A DNA stretch of 64,000 nucleotides from positions 405,927 through 469,926 of the forward strand of contig NZ_NPEG01000002.1 in NCBI RefSeq assembly GCF_002812045.1. The letters run 5' to 3'. This document shows, in pieces, positions 36,602 through 48,222 of this stretch (position 1 is its first letter; every line of letters starts with the position of its first letter). A model generated the notes under the pieces. The model was not told the DNA's origin. It saw only the letters and a list, made by a program, of their open reading frames with translations, and did no database searches. The DNA comes from Leptospira haakeii (GTDB lineage Bacteria; Spirochaetota; Leptospiria; Leptospirales; Leptospiraceae). The position numbers and the translations under genes are program-made.

Positions 36602-38932
36602 CCAGCAGGAGTTTTCTTTTTAGATCAGAGCGGGCAAGCCGATTTCAAAACATCTGCAATACTTATGAGCTTATTATCCTTTGTTCCTAAATACTTTGAT
36701 TGGTTAAACAACAACGCTCCTCAGGGTGAGGCGGAAAAATATCCTGAAACAAATTCAGAATTCGAGAGTTCCATTCAAGGAATCTATATCTCAGGAGATC
36801 TGACAGGCATACCTCTTCTAAAATATTCTGTACAAAGTGGTGTTTCTGCTATCCGGAACATTCTCGAAAAACCTAAAAAGAAAATAAAAGGTAACCTGGA
36901 CGTTTTGATCGTAGGTGCCGGACCTTCCGGGATCGCGGCGGGAATTGAAGCGAAGAAGAATGGCCTGGATTTTCTTATCTTAGAAGCAAATCAGCCTTTT
37001 CACACAATCACAAGTTATCCAAAAGGAAAACCTATCTTTGCAGAGCCTTCTGAACTGGAAGTAGATTCTCCAATCCATATTAAAGATACAACCAAGGAAG
37101 ACCTTTTAAAATCTCTGGAATCCGTATTAAAAAAATATAAACTACCTATTATAAACGGGGAGAAGGTAGAATCTATTGTTCCTTCCAAAGGATCGGAGAC
37201 CGGCTTCGAAATCCAAACAGAGTCAGGGAAAAAATTCAATTCCTCTTATGTTCTACTCGCAATCGGAAAATCAGGAGATAGCAGACGTTTAGGAGTTGTA
37301 GGAGAAGAACAAGAAAACGTATTCCATAGACTGATTGACCCTAAGGATTTCCAAGGACAAAATACATTAGTTGTAGGAGGAGGAGATAGCGCTATCGAAG
37401 CCGCATTATCTTTGGTTGATGTTTCTTCTTCCGTCACTCTATCTTATAGAGAATCTGAAATTTCCAGGCCAAAAGAAGAGAATAAACTTAAATTCCAAAA
37501 AGCAGTCCAAGAAAATAAGATCCGATTTTTACCAAATTCTAATCCGGAAAAATTTGAACCTAAACAAGTTCGCCTCAAACAAGGATCCAAAACAAGAGCT
37601 GAAAAAATAGATTCTTCTTTGGTCTTAATCGGTTCAGAAGCACCAATCTCATTTCTTAAAAAATTAGGACTAAAGATCAGAAATTCATTCAATTCCAAAG
37701 AAATCCTTGGATTTGTTTCACTATTCTCATTTGCATTATTTTTATATTTCGGAAAAGCATCCTTTTATGCCGCCTTTTGGTATTCCTGGGTTGCATTAGC
37801 TTCGGGGGTAGTATTTGCAATTACTTCTATTAGATTTTTACTTTCCAAAGAAGCATTCTTTCATTGGAGATGGAGAACATTCAAAAATCTTTATTTAGTT
37901 TCCTCGGCAATTTACTTTTCAGGAGTTTATTTAAGCGCTAAATACTTAGGATTTTATTTATTCGGAAAATATCCAAGCTTTCATTATACAGTTCTATATT
38001 CTACGACCATATTATTTTTCGGGATCAGGAGGATTTGGGTCAGACCTACACAATATATCAAATTACAAACCATCACTCTTATTCTAATTCAAATCTTTCC
38101 ACTTTTCTTATTGCCCGAGATCATTCTGCCTTTCTTGGGTGATAAAGGATTATTAGGGCCTTCTAATGGATTCCTGCTCACTCAGGTTTTTCCTGACGGC
38201 GCTTATTGGAAAGCATACGGATTTATTCTGGCCTGGCCTTTGAATATGGGAGTTCTATACGATGGGGGGATCACAACCTTCTGGTTAGTTTACGGATTCT
38301 TAATGAGCTTCGGGCTCATCCCTTACATAGTCTATAAATTCGGAAAAGGCGCGTATTGTGGATGGATCTGCTCCTGTGGTGGTTTGGCAGAGACCTTAGG
38401 TGACGAATATCGAAATAGAATGCCTCACGGAAAATTGGCATATAAATTAGAACATTCAGGCCAATGGATTCTGCTTATAGCTGCGATTCTTACCATCGCA
38501 AAACTGATAGGAAGTTCAGGACAATTTTTCTGGCCATTGGAATTCGGCGCAGACTCAATCAAAGTATATTATGATTTAATTGTGGACCTAGGCCTTGGAG
38601 GAGTTGTAGGAGTCGGAGCATATTTTATGTTCTCCGGTAGGATCTGGTGTAGAATGTTCTGTCCACTCTCTGCACTCATGCATATCTACGCTAAATTCAG
38701 TAAGTTCCGAATCTTCTCCGAGAAAAAAAAATGTATCTCTTGTAATATTTGTACATCTGTTTGCCACCAAGGAATCGACGTAATGAATTATGCTAATAAG
38801 GGAAGACCAATGGACAGCGTTCAATGTGTCAGATGTTCAGCTTGCGTGGTAAATTGTCCTACCCAAGTCCTTTCTTTCGGAAAATTAGAAAAGAACGGAC
38901 AAGTATTGGATAGGCTGAAAGCTGTATTATAA
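36587..38932 (+). CDS. Circularly permuted FAD/NAD(P) oxidoreductase fused to NapH-like polyferredoxin
   Basis: A 781-residue fusion. A thioredoxin-reductase-like module has the FAD motif VGAGPSGIAAG at 109-119 and the NAD(P) motif VVGGGDSAIEAA at 262-273. The GIYISGDLTGIPLLKY segment, which normally ends such proteins, lies before it at 65-80, so the flavin domain looks permuted. About seven helices follow from 380 on, with CGWICSC at 591-597 and CRMFCP at 688-693 as in NapH/CcoG. Two 4Fe-4S sites are Cys716/719/722/726 and Cys747/750/753/757. It probably moves electrons between NAD(P)H and a membrane carrier. The start is uncertain: TTG 36587 has no ribosome site, and ATG 36665 is possible. 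Confidence 0.85.
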   Translation: MQKIHPAGVFFLDQSGQADFKTSAILMSLLSFVPKYFDWLNNNAPQGEAEKYPETNSEFESSIQGIYISGDLTGIPLLKYSVQSGVSAIRNILEKPKKKIKGNLDVLIVGAGPSGIAAGIEAKKNGLDFLILEANQPFHTITSYPKGKPIFAEPSELEVDSPIHIKDTTKEDLLKSLESVLKKYKLPIINGEKVESIVPSKGSETGFEIQTESGKKFNSSYVLLAIGKSGDSRRLGVVGEEQENVFHRLIDPKDFQGQNTLVVGGGDSAIEAALSLVDVSSSVTLSYRESEISRPKEENKLKFQKAVQENKIRFLPNSNPEKFEPKQVRLKQGSKTRAEKIDSSLVLIGSEAPISFLKKLGLKIRNSFNSKEILGFVSLFSFALFLYFGKASFYAAFWYSWVALASGVVFAITSIRFLLSKEAFFHWRWRTFKNLYLVSSAIYFSGVYLSAKYLGFYLFGKYPSFHYTVLYSTTILFFGIRRIWVRPTQYIKLQTITLILIQIFPLFLLPEIILPFLGDKGLLGPSNGFLLTQVFPDGAYWKAYGFILAWPLNMGVLYDGGITTFWLVYGFLMSFGLIPYIVYKFGKGAYCGWICSCGGLAETLGDEYRNRMPHGKLAYKLEHSGQWILLIAAILTIAKLIGSSGQFFWPLEFGADSIKVYYDLIVDLGLGGVVGVGAYFMFSGRIWCRMFCPLSALMHIYAKFSKFRIFSEKKKCISCNICTSVCHQGIDVMNYANKGRPMDSVQCVRCSACVVNCPTQVLSFGKLEKNGQVLDRLKAVL

Positions 38933-38982
38933 ATATTTTCGGATTTTTCTTTCCTAGGCTCCTCTAACTGGATTTTTTCTTG

Positions 38983-38999
38983 TCAATTTATTGTATTGA
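38983..38999. promoter_or_regulatory. TCAAT-N7-ATTGA dyad upstream of the TfoX-like gene
   Basis: TCAAT (38983-38987) and ATTGA (38995-38999) with seven bases between. An almost identical 17-bp element lies upstream of the metal-efflux operon at 39590-39606. It is a candidate operator shared by both units. Confidence 0.45.
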
Positions 39000-39016
39000 G
39001 GGACAATCCCTTGCCT

Positions 39017-39532
39017 ATGAGTTCTTTTCTTACACATGTCCAAGATAGACTAAAAGTCTGTGGTCCCCTATCTTATAAAAATATGTTCGGAGGATTCGGA
39101 GTCTACTCCGGACCTCAAATCTTTGCGATGGTCATTAAAGACCGTTTATATTTTAGAGTAGGACAATCCAATCAGGCAGAATACGAATCTGCAGGAATGG
39201 CACCTTTCACGTATGCAGGGAAAGACGGCAAACTTGTCCGAGTCTCTTATTGGGAAGTCCCGGAAGAAATTTTAGAAGATGATGAAGACCTTGTATTTTG
39301 GTTCCGAAAATCTTTGGCAGAAGCGAATAAAGCTTCTTCTCTAAAAAAGAAAACGATTCCTAAAAAGAAATCTATCTCAAAGAAAAAGATCACAAAATCA
39401 AAAGTTTCTTCTTCCAAAAAGGCTGTTGCAAAGAAAAAAGCCGCCCGCAAAAAATCGATCAAACGTACAGTTAAGAAAGTAGCTCCTAAACGTAAGGTAG
39501 CGGCAAAAAAGAAGAAGGTCCGTTCACGTTAG
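39017..39532 (+). CDS. TfoX N-domain protein with lysine-rich tail
   Basis: The first 100 residues match the TfoX/Sxy N-terminal domain: YKNMFGGFGVYSGPQIFAMV, DRLYFRVG and VSYWEVPEEILEDDEDLVFW. The last 65 residues are almost entirely Lys, Ala, Ser and Arg (repeats such as SKKKITKSK and KKAARKKSIK), resembling histone-H1-like tails. The tail suggests DNA or RNA binding. The longest frame starts at TTG 38996, inside the candidate operator; ATG 39017 fits better, with GAGGGA upstream. In gamma-proteobacteria TfoX controls competence, but that role should not be assumed here. Confidence 0.85.
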   Translation: MSSFLTHVQDRLKVCGPLSYKNMFGGFGVYSGPQIFAMVIKDRLYFRVGQSNQAEYESAGMAPFTYAGKDGKLVRVSYWEVPEEILEDDEDLVFWFRKSLAEANKASSLKKKTIPKKKSISKKKITKSKVSSSKKAVAKKKAARKKSIKRTVKKVAPKRKVAAKKKKVRSR

Positions 39533-39544
39533 AACTCCTACAAA
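39528..39544. repeat. Dispersed GTTAGAACTCCTACAAA motif
   Basis: Identical over 17 bases to 7060-7076, and overlapping the stop of the TfoX-like gene. It belongs to the family of GGAATTCCTACA-like elements seen at 56923-57258 and 60907-60922. Confidence 0.45.
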
Positions 39545-39589
39545 CTGAGAAATATCAATCCTCTGAGCCAAGGCTGGCAGGTAGTTTTT

Positions 39590-39606
39590 TCAATTTACTT
39601 TATTGA
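39590..39606. promoter_or_regulatory. TCAAT-N7-ATTGA dyad upstream of the metal-efflux operon
   Basis: TCAAT (39590-39594) and ATTGA (39602-39606), 22 bp before the ATG of the small Cys-rich protein. It matches the element at 38983-38999 in both arms and in most of the spacer. ArsR/SmtB-type metal sensors bind AT-rich dyads of this general style; that link is only a suggestion. Confidence 0.45.
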
Positions 39607-39627
39607 GCCGACTGTTACTCTGGAAGA

Positions 39628-39987
39628 ATGAAATCGAGATCTTTGAAAGTCCTGGTGGCCTGCGCCTTACTTTCTATTCTCGTACCCGCTTTTAATTGTG
39701 GTCCCTTTTGCGAAATAGAAGCCGGAACTTCCGAATCTTCTCCCTGCCATCAAGATCAAAACAGAGACAGCGGACCTGTATGCGATTGGGACCTAGTTTC
39801 CGTCAAAAAGGAATTAGAAGAGTCCCGCTCTATTCTATCCTTTCCAGTCCAGGTTTTTGAACATTTCAGAATAGGTTTAGAGGATTTGGTTCACATTTCT
39901 TCCTTCTATCCTTTCCAGATCGAATTCCAAAAACTTTCCAGCTCGGAAACAATTACTCATCTTTCATTTATCAGAATTTTAATTTAG
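39628..39987 (+). CDS. Small Cys-rich exported protein, first gene of metal-efflux operon
   Basis: A 119-residue protein with a signal peptide (hydrophobic 7-20, then FNCG, possibly a lipobox with Cys24). A short mature region contains cysteines and histidine in NCGPFCEIE, SPCHQDQ and PVCDWD, suited to metal binding or disulfides. The remainder is helical with no recognised domain. It is 42 bp before the TolC-like gene and in the same direction. It could be a periplasmic metal chaperone or sensor, standing in part for the missing adaptor. Not a family I can name. Confidence 0.65.
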   Translation: MKSRSLKVLVACALLSILVPAFNCGPFCEIEAGTSESSPCHQDQNRDSGPVCDWDLVSVKKELEESRSILSFPVQVFEHFRIGLEDLVHISSFYPFQIEFQKLSSSETITHLSFIRILI

Positions 39988-39989
39988 AT

Positions 39990-40023
39990 CTCATATTATA
40001 ATTTTCTTTTTTTATAATATGAG
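39990..40023 (+). promoter_or_regulatory. Long hairpin overlapping the TolC-like gene's ribosome site
   Basis: Perfect 12-bp stem: CTCATATTATAA (39990-40001) and TTATAATATGAG (40012-40023), with a T-rich 10-nt loop. The GAGG that serves GTG 40030 (five-base spacing) begins inside the 3' arm at 40021. The hairpin could terminate part of the transcript or hide the ribosome site. Confidence 0.55.
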
Positions 40024-41281
40024 GTTATTGTGCGTTATTATATACTAGTATTCTTATCTTTTTTCGGGATATTATTCCTCCCTGCCCAGGCTTCGGAGGA
40101 TGATACAGGAAAAGAATTAGATTTAAATTCAATTATGTCGATCGCGGAGAAAAATTCTCCTTTGCTCACTGCGATCCATTCCGACCTAGAAAGCCTTTTT
40201 TACAAAAGAAGACAGGAAGGCAAAACCCAGAACCCTTCCGTTTATATTGATTACGGTCAAAGAAAGGCAGCAGATGAATCTGGAGCAGAATATGCACTCC
40301 AGATAGAACAACCTGTTTATTTTCCGGGAAGGAAGGAACTCAAACAACTTTTGGTGGATAATGATTCCAAGATCAAAGAAGTCCAACAAATCGAAGCATT
40401 TAATTCTATCCGACTCAGTTCGATCAAGTTTGCCTACCGTTACTTGGTGGCAGCCGATAAGAAAAATCATGTAAAGGAAAGACTAAAAAGACTCTCTTTA
40501 ATCGAAAGTTATATCAAGGCCAGGCCATTCTTCACTCCTCAGGCAAAAACCGATTTGTTTATCATAGAGACAAAAATTTTAGCTCTAAGAAAACATTTTA
40601 ACGATTTAGAACTTGGAGCAGCAAAAGATTATGAATCCTTAAACTTGTATTTAAGACAAGAGTTCACTCCTAATCTAAAAATTCCTTATTTCAAATCCGG
40701 AGTAAAATTCGATCGGAAAGATTTGGAAAAAAAGGCGGTATCCCAAAACCCTTCTATCCTTGCCGCTAAAGGAGAATTGGATAAGGCTCGAACAGAACTC
40801 AGATTGGCAAACTTAGAAAAATATCCTGATTATTCTATCACTAGCCAGATCGGAGAAGATAAATCCGGGGTTGCCAACAGATTTTACGATTTTGGATTGA
40901 AGTTCAGAATCCCAGTGTGGGACCAATTCCAAAACAAGGTTGCTTCTGCTGAGACAAATATGAAGTCAAAACAAGATAGGCTAACATATCAGGAAAATTT
41001 AATACAAACCTCCTTTAACCAAGCATTTTTGGAATATGAACAATCCAAAACGAACCTAAAACTTTATGACCTGGCCCAGTTGGATCGGATTGATAGGGAT
41101 CTGAACTTCGCGGATATGGAGTTCAAGCGCGGAAGGATCCAACTTATAAGTTACCTGGAGTTGGAAAACCAACTACACGAAACACATCATGCGGTTCTGG
41201 ATGCCCAAATTTCACATTTGGAAAGTCTTCTGAACCTACTTTATATCACGAACGAAAAAGATATTTTAGGAGTAATGGGCA

Positions 41282-44389
<3,108 letters not shown>

Positions 44390-44400
44390 ACCTAATATAC

Positions 44401-44438
44401 CATCCGGTTGAGATTAACAACCGCAGCCGGATGATTTT
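44401..44438 (+). terminator. Terminator after the RND pump gene
   Basis: CATCCGG (44401-44407) pairs with CCGGATG (44427-44433), followed by ATTTTT. It lies just past the pump stop and overlaps the last codons of the convergent transporter gene. Confidence 0.6.
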
Positions 44439-44980
44439 TGGGATTCTTTCTTCCTTTTAAAAGAAAACCAAAACCATATTCCTGAGACTGCAACCCCAAT
44501 CACTGGGAGCAAATATCTTTCCAAATCCAAAAGATTTCCTAAAAGTTCTGCGGAGAACCAACCAAAGAGTAAAGGTGCTAAACAAGATAAACATAAGATC
44601 CCCGCGAGCAATACAGAAAGTTTGGCAAACGATTTGTGCTCGATCGGAGTTATAATCTTTTTCTGTTTAAGGTTTAGAAAAGCGGATCTAAAAAAATTGA
44701 TCCCTTCTTTATTGGAAGAAATCCGGATCGTATGCCCATTCAGATTTTTTTCCAGTTTGAATTCTAAAAAAGGACAACATTGGTGTTCTTTAGAAAACCA
44801 TTCCGTTAGTTCTCCTGTGGATAAAGAATGATCAAAGTAGAGTTCAAGTCCTTCTTCCTTTTCCAAAAATCCTTTGGCTTGATCTAATATTTTTTCTGAA
44901 TGAGAAATATGAGATTTTCTTTCTTCGTTTGTAAATACTGTTAAATCACAGGCGATAGGAGCTTCTTTTTTTGTTAACAT
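44414..44980 (-). CDS. MerT-like metal transporter with N-terminal CCPF domain
   Basis: A 188-residue protein. The N-terminal soluble part (IACDLTVFTNEER and KEHQCCPFLEFKLE) is a small domain often encoded next to metal regulators. The C-terminal part has two or three helices with GILCLSCLAPLLFGW, whose Cys pair and Ala-Pro resemble the first helix of MerT/MerF. It ends in a GCGC tail that could pass metal. The frame extends to 45040, but ATG 44980 has AGGAGG seven bases upstream and follows a MerR-type promoter, so I use it. It probably takes up or moves mercury or a similar soft metal; the ion is inferred. Confidence 0.8.
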   Translation of the reverse strand: MLTKKEAPIACDLTVFTNEERKSHISHSEKILDQAKGFLEKEEGLELYFDHSLSTGELTEWFSKEHQCCPFLEFKLEKNLNGHTIRISSNKEGINFFRSAFLNLKQKKIITPIEHKSFAKLSVLLAGILCLSCLAPLLFGWFSAELLGNLLDLERYLLPVIGVAVSGIWFWFSFKRKKESQKSSGCGC

Positions 44981-45009
44981 AGTCAACCTCCTGACTGAAA
45001 ACAGGTCCA

Positions 45010-45040
45010 ATATAAAGGTTGGAGTTAAGTCCAATGTCAA
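45010..45040 (-). promoter_or_regulatory. MerR-type promoter and operator
   Basis: On the minus strand: -35 TTGACA (45040-45035), a 19-bp spacer, then -10 TTATAT (45015-45010). Inside the spacer lies the dyad TTGGACTTAACTCCAA (45034-45019) with 7 of 8 matched pairs. The overlong 19-bp spacer with an internal dyad is the hallmark of MerR-activated promoters. It drives the MerT-like gene and lies just upstream of the merR gene. Confidence 0.85.
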
Positions 45041-45059
45041 TAGCAGGGATAAAAATTTT

Positions 45060-45461
45060 ATGCAAGAAAACAGAAATTTTTTAATAGGCCGATTGGCTGA
45101 GAGGGCGGGAGTCTCAACAGATACTATCCGTTATTATGAAAAAGAAGGACTTATCCGTTCTCATAGACATACGAATAATTATAGAGTCTATTCCGAATCG
45201 GATCTTAAAAAGTTAGGTTTTATTTCGAAGGCTCAGGGATCAGGATTTACTCTCCGAGAAATAAAAGAACTTCTGTCCTTGATAGATGAAGGAAGAAGAG
45301 ACTGCTCCGATTATGAAAATGTTGCTAAACAAAAGATCGACGAGATAAAATCTAAAATCAAAATTTTGGAGGAATATAAAAATTCTTTAATATCCTCGTT
45401 AGAATGTTGTAGCCCGCAAACAAAAGAATGCAAAAGTCTGCCATCTTTTATCTGCTCATAA
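45060..45461 (+). CDS. MerR-family metal-responsive regulator
   Basis: A 133-residue activator: winged-helix LIGRLAERAGVSTDTIRYYE and KEGLIRSHRHTNNYRVYSES, a long dimerisation helix (about 84-114), and metal ligands Cys82, Cys116, Cys117 and Cys124, plus Cys132. MerR of Tn501 uses Cys82, Cys117 and Cys126, while ZntR has a CC pair like the one here. The ion could thus be Hg, Zn, Cd or Pb. The gene is divergent from the MerT-like gene across the operator described, a standard MerR layout. The ATG follows AGGGA with long spacing. Confidence 0.93.
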   Translation: MQENRNFLIGRLAERAGVSTDTIRYYEKEGLIRSHRHTNNYRVYSESDLKKLGFISKAQGSGFTLREIKELLSLIDEGRRDCSDYENVAKQKIDEIKSKIKILEEYKNSLISSLECCSPQTKECKSLPSFICS

Positions 45462-45490
45462 TCAATTCTCCGGTTATATCCGCTCTTAAA

Positions 45491-46687
45491 CTATGCCGCC
45501 ACAGCTTGCAGTTTTTTCTTAAGAACTGTTGCGGCCAAGGCATAACCTCCGCCTGCCCCATCTATAAAATGGACTTCTCTTTCCGTTCCTGCATGTAATA
45601 AACAAGTCATCAAAGCTCTATCAGAAATATGGATCCCAAAATTTAATTTTCCGGACTTCTCCGCTTCTTCTAAGCTGGACTCTAATTTTTTACGATCAAT
45701 GGTATCTGTTGCAAATACCATCTTGAAAGTTCCGTCGAACTTCCTAAAATCGGAAGAGATGATCTGATAATTCTTTAACTTATTGAGTTTATAATGAAAG
45801 GCTTTTAAAGGAAGATTCCAACGAATCGCAAGCTCCGCGCCGTAAGTCTCGAATTTAATTTTCCATAGATACAATTTTTTTAATATACTATTTCCTTTAG
45901 AAGAAGCGGTTGCCTCCTTATTCAAAACTGAAGAAGAATGTTCTATGATCAAATTCTCTTCTCTTAAAGGATGATATTCCCTTTCAGAACCATACAAAGA
46001 ATCAATCATAGATAATAATCCGGATAAAGTTTTTGCAGCTTCCGAATCGGAATCTGAATTGATCTTAACGATCAGCGAAACCATTTCTCCTTTCGGACTT
46101 TGGATATCCTTCCATCTACAGGTAAAACCGGAAAAATCGGCACGAATATTCGGAATATAAGAATTATCCGTTAAATACCTGGAATTCGGTTCCTTGATCT
46201 TAATCTCCGCATAAGCCACGCCGGTTCCACCTAAAACGGCCTGAGTATAATGTTTGGAAATCCTAAGTTTAGCCATTGTCAGACTATAACCCGCTTCATA
46301 AATATCAGAAACAGGCACAAATCCGATCCGAAGATCCATTTTAAAATAGTCTCTTACAAACTCTCTCGTATCCGCAAGAATGTCCCGGATCTCACTCAAT
46401 CTAGAACCTGGAAGCAAAATGGTCACACCATCTCCACCAAAGAAAAAAGGGAACTCCATGTCCTTGAGGAGATTTGTAATCCCCATCAAAGTCAATCCCC
46501 CGGCCATATTTACATCCTTATATCTACCTTCTAAAATCGCCTCGGTAGATTTTACTATATCTGTAACGATTACAATCCAATCGTCCGGAACCTTTCTATA
46601 ATGTTTACTGTCCGTAACTTCTGAAAATTGGGAAATCTCAGGAAGCTCCTTATAAAAGTTTATGGTAGAATGTGTTAGAATATTCAT
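45491..46687 (-). CDS. DUF3095 protein, class III cyclase-like
   Basis: DUF3095 family protein of about 398 residues. The N-terminal half resembles a class III nucleotide cyclase core: WIVIVTDIVKSTEAI with the first metal-binding Asp, and FPFFFGGDGVTILLP with the second. LRIGFVPVSDIYEAGYSL and AVLGGTGVAYAEI complete that half. No cyclase activity has been established for this family as far as I know. The long frame starts at TTG 46732, but ATG 46687 is likelier (MNILTHSTINFYKEL). It is divergent from the proline-degradation genes, with about 113 bp between starts. Confidence 0.85.
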   Translation of the reverse strand: MNILTHSTINFYKELPEISQFSEVTDSKHYRKVPDDWIVIVTDIVKSTEAILEGRYKDVNMAGGLTLMGITNLLKDMEFPFFFGGDGVTILLPGSRLSEIRDILADTREFVRDYFKMDLRIGFVPVSDIYEAGYSLTMAKLRISKHYTQAVLGGTGVAYAEIKIKEPNSRYLTDNSYIPNIRADFSGFTCRWKDIQSPKGEMVSLIVKINSDSDSEAAKTLSGLLSMIDSLYGSEREYHPLREENLIIEHSSSVLNKEATASSKGNSILKKLYLWKIKFETYGAELAIRWNLPLKAFHYKLNKLKNYQIISSDFRKFDGTFKMVFATDTIDRKKLESSLEEAEKSGKLNFGIHISDRALMTCLLHAGTEREVHFIDGAGGGYALAATVLKKKLQAVAA

Positions 46688-46800
46688 TAGTAGGCCTACC
46701 GAACTTTGACTGTCTATTCGTCCAAAAGGCAATGCTTTTTTCCAACTCGTAATATTTGGTTTGGGAATAGTGGATGCAAAAGCTTTTTAGAAAGGTTCGC

Positions 46801-48222
46801 ATGGCAAAACCGCTTGGATCAGAACAAAATAGAATGAAGGCTACAGAAGAAAACGAACCTAAAATAATTACTTCTTCCTCGGATCTTCAAGATAAGATCT
46901 TGGAAAAAGGAAAGGAATTATTTCGTTTAAGCGATTCTTTCGAAGACAGTTTTTTTAGCACTTACAGATTATTCTCGAAAAGCCTTTTGTTTTTGGAAAA
47001 CCGCCCTCTCCTAAAGCTGCAGGCATTTAGATTCGCGGATCTATTTCCGAGCTTGAGCAATCTCTCGTCTATCTCTCGTTATATCCGAATCTATTTTGTT
47101 GAAACTCCTACAGAACTTCCGAAATGGATCTTGCTATTTCTTTCTTTATTCTTGTCCAACCGACTCACCTCCGTATTCGTTGCATTAGGCGCTAAGATCG
47201 GGATCAGACTTACTGCAAAATTTTTTATATTAGGTAGGACCTACGGCTCTGATCGTAAAAAGATCATAGATAGATACAAAAATGGAATCTGTTCCACAAT
47301 AGACATATTAGGAGAAGCCGTACTCTCCGAAAAAGAAGCAGAACGTTATATCTCTGAGTATTTACTTTTATTGGAAGAAGTTTCCAAGGATAAAGAACTT
47401 TCGAAAATACGCGACTCTCAATTTCCGGAAGAACCGACAGGAAACGTTTCCGTAAAATGTTCTTCTCTCTATTCTCAATTAGATCCACTCGCACACGAAT
47501 CTTCAGTGATTCATTTAATGGAGAAGTTACGACCAATCCTTAGTTCTGCAGTTTCTAAAAATATTTTTATCAACCTAGATATGGAACAATATGAGACCAA
47601 GGATATCATAATGGATACTGCGTTTAGAATTTTCGCAGAACCGGAATTCCAAGATTATCCACATTTCGGGATCGTAGTCCAGGCATATCTGAAAGTTTCC
47701 CAAAAAGATCTACAAAGAGTGATAGAATATTCTAAAAAACGAAAATACCCTTTGACTGTTCGTTTAGTGAAAGGTGCTTACTGGGAATATGAAATGACCC
47801 AATCCGCTCAAAAAGGTTGGGAACCTCCTGTTTTTCTTATAAAATCCGAAACAGATAGGAATTATGAAGAATGTTCGGAGCTCTTATTGAAGTCCTATCC
47901 CCATATCCGACCTGCATTCGGTTCTCATAATATACGAAGCCTTTCTTCCGCATTTGTAAAAGCCTCAGAATACTCGGTCCCAGAAAACTTTTTCGAAGTA
48001 CAGATGTTATACGGAATGGGAAACTCCTACAAACAGGCAATTCGTAGTTTAGGAATTTCCGTCAGAGAATATTCTCCTATCGGAGAAGTGATCCCAGGAA
48101 TGGCTTATTTAGTAAGAAGGTTACTCGAAAATTCAACTAACGAAGGCTTCCTTAAGAACATCAACGCGAATAGTAAAGATAGGGAACAACTATTGTATTT
48201 GGAGAATACAAAATCAAAATGA
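46801..48222 (+). CDS. Proline dehydrogenase (PRODH)
   Basis: Flavoenzyme that oxidises proline to pyrroline-5-carboxylate. The barrel motifs NVSVKCSSLYSQLDP (224-238), INLDMEQYE (266-274), VRLVKGAYWEYE (329-340) and AFGSHNIRS (381-389) (long-frame numbering) are those of the PutA PRODH domain. The length of about 473 fits the domain plus its N-terminal arm. ATG 46774 starts the long frame; ATG 46801, after AAAGG at five bases, is preferred. It overlaps the dehydrogenase gene by four bases (ATGA), so the PutA activities are split over two coupled genes. Confidence 0.93.
   Translation: MAKPLGSEQNRMKATEENEPKIITSSSDLQDKILEKGKELFRLSDSFEDSFFSTYRLFSKSLLFLENRPLLKLQAFRFADLFPSLSNLSSISRYIRIYFVETPTELPKWILLFLSLFLSNRLTSVFVALGAKIGIRLTAKFFILGRTYGSDRKKIIDRYKNGICSTIDILGEAVLSEKEAERYISEYLLLLEEVSKDKELSKIRDSQFPEEPTGNVSVKCSSLYSQLDPLAHESSVIHLMEKLRPILSSAVSKNIFINLDMEQYETKDIIMDTAFRIFAEPEFQDYPHFGIVVQAYLKVSQKDLQRVIEYSKKRKYPLTVRLVKGAYWEYEMTQSAQKGWEPPVFLIKSETDRNYEECSELLLKSYPHIRPAFGSHNIRSLSSAFVKASEYSVPENFFEVQMLYGMGNSYKQAIRSLGISVREYSPIGEVIPGMAYLVRRLLENSTNEGFLKNINANSKDREQLLYLENTKSK

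Noticed and set aside
39247..39462. Minus-strand frame opposite the TfoX-like tail
   Set aside because: Phe/Glu-rich mirror of the lysine-rich tail codons; an antisense artefact.
44981..45040. N-terminal extension of the MerT-like gene
   Set aside because: It would run through the MerR promoter; the AGGAGG before ATG 44980 fixes the start.
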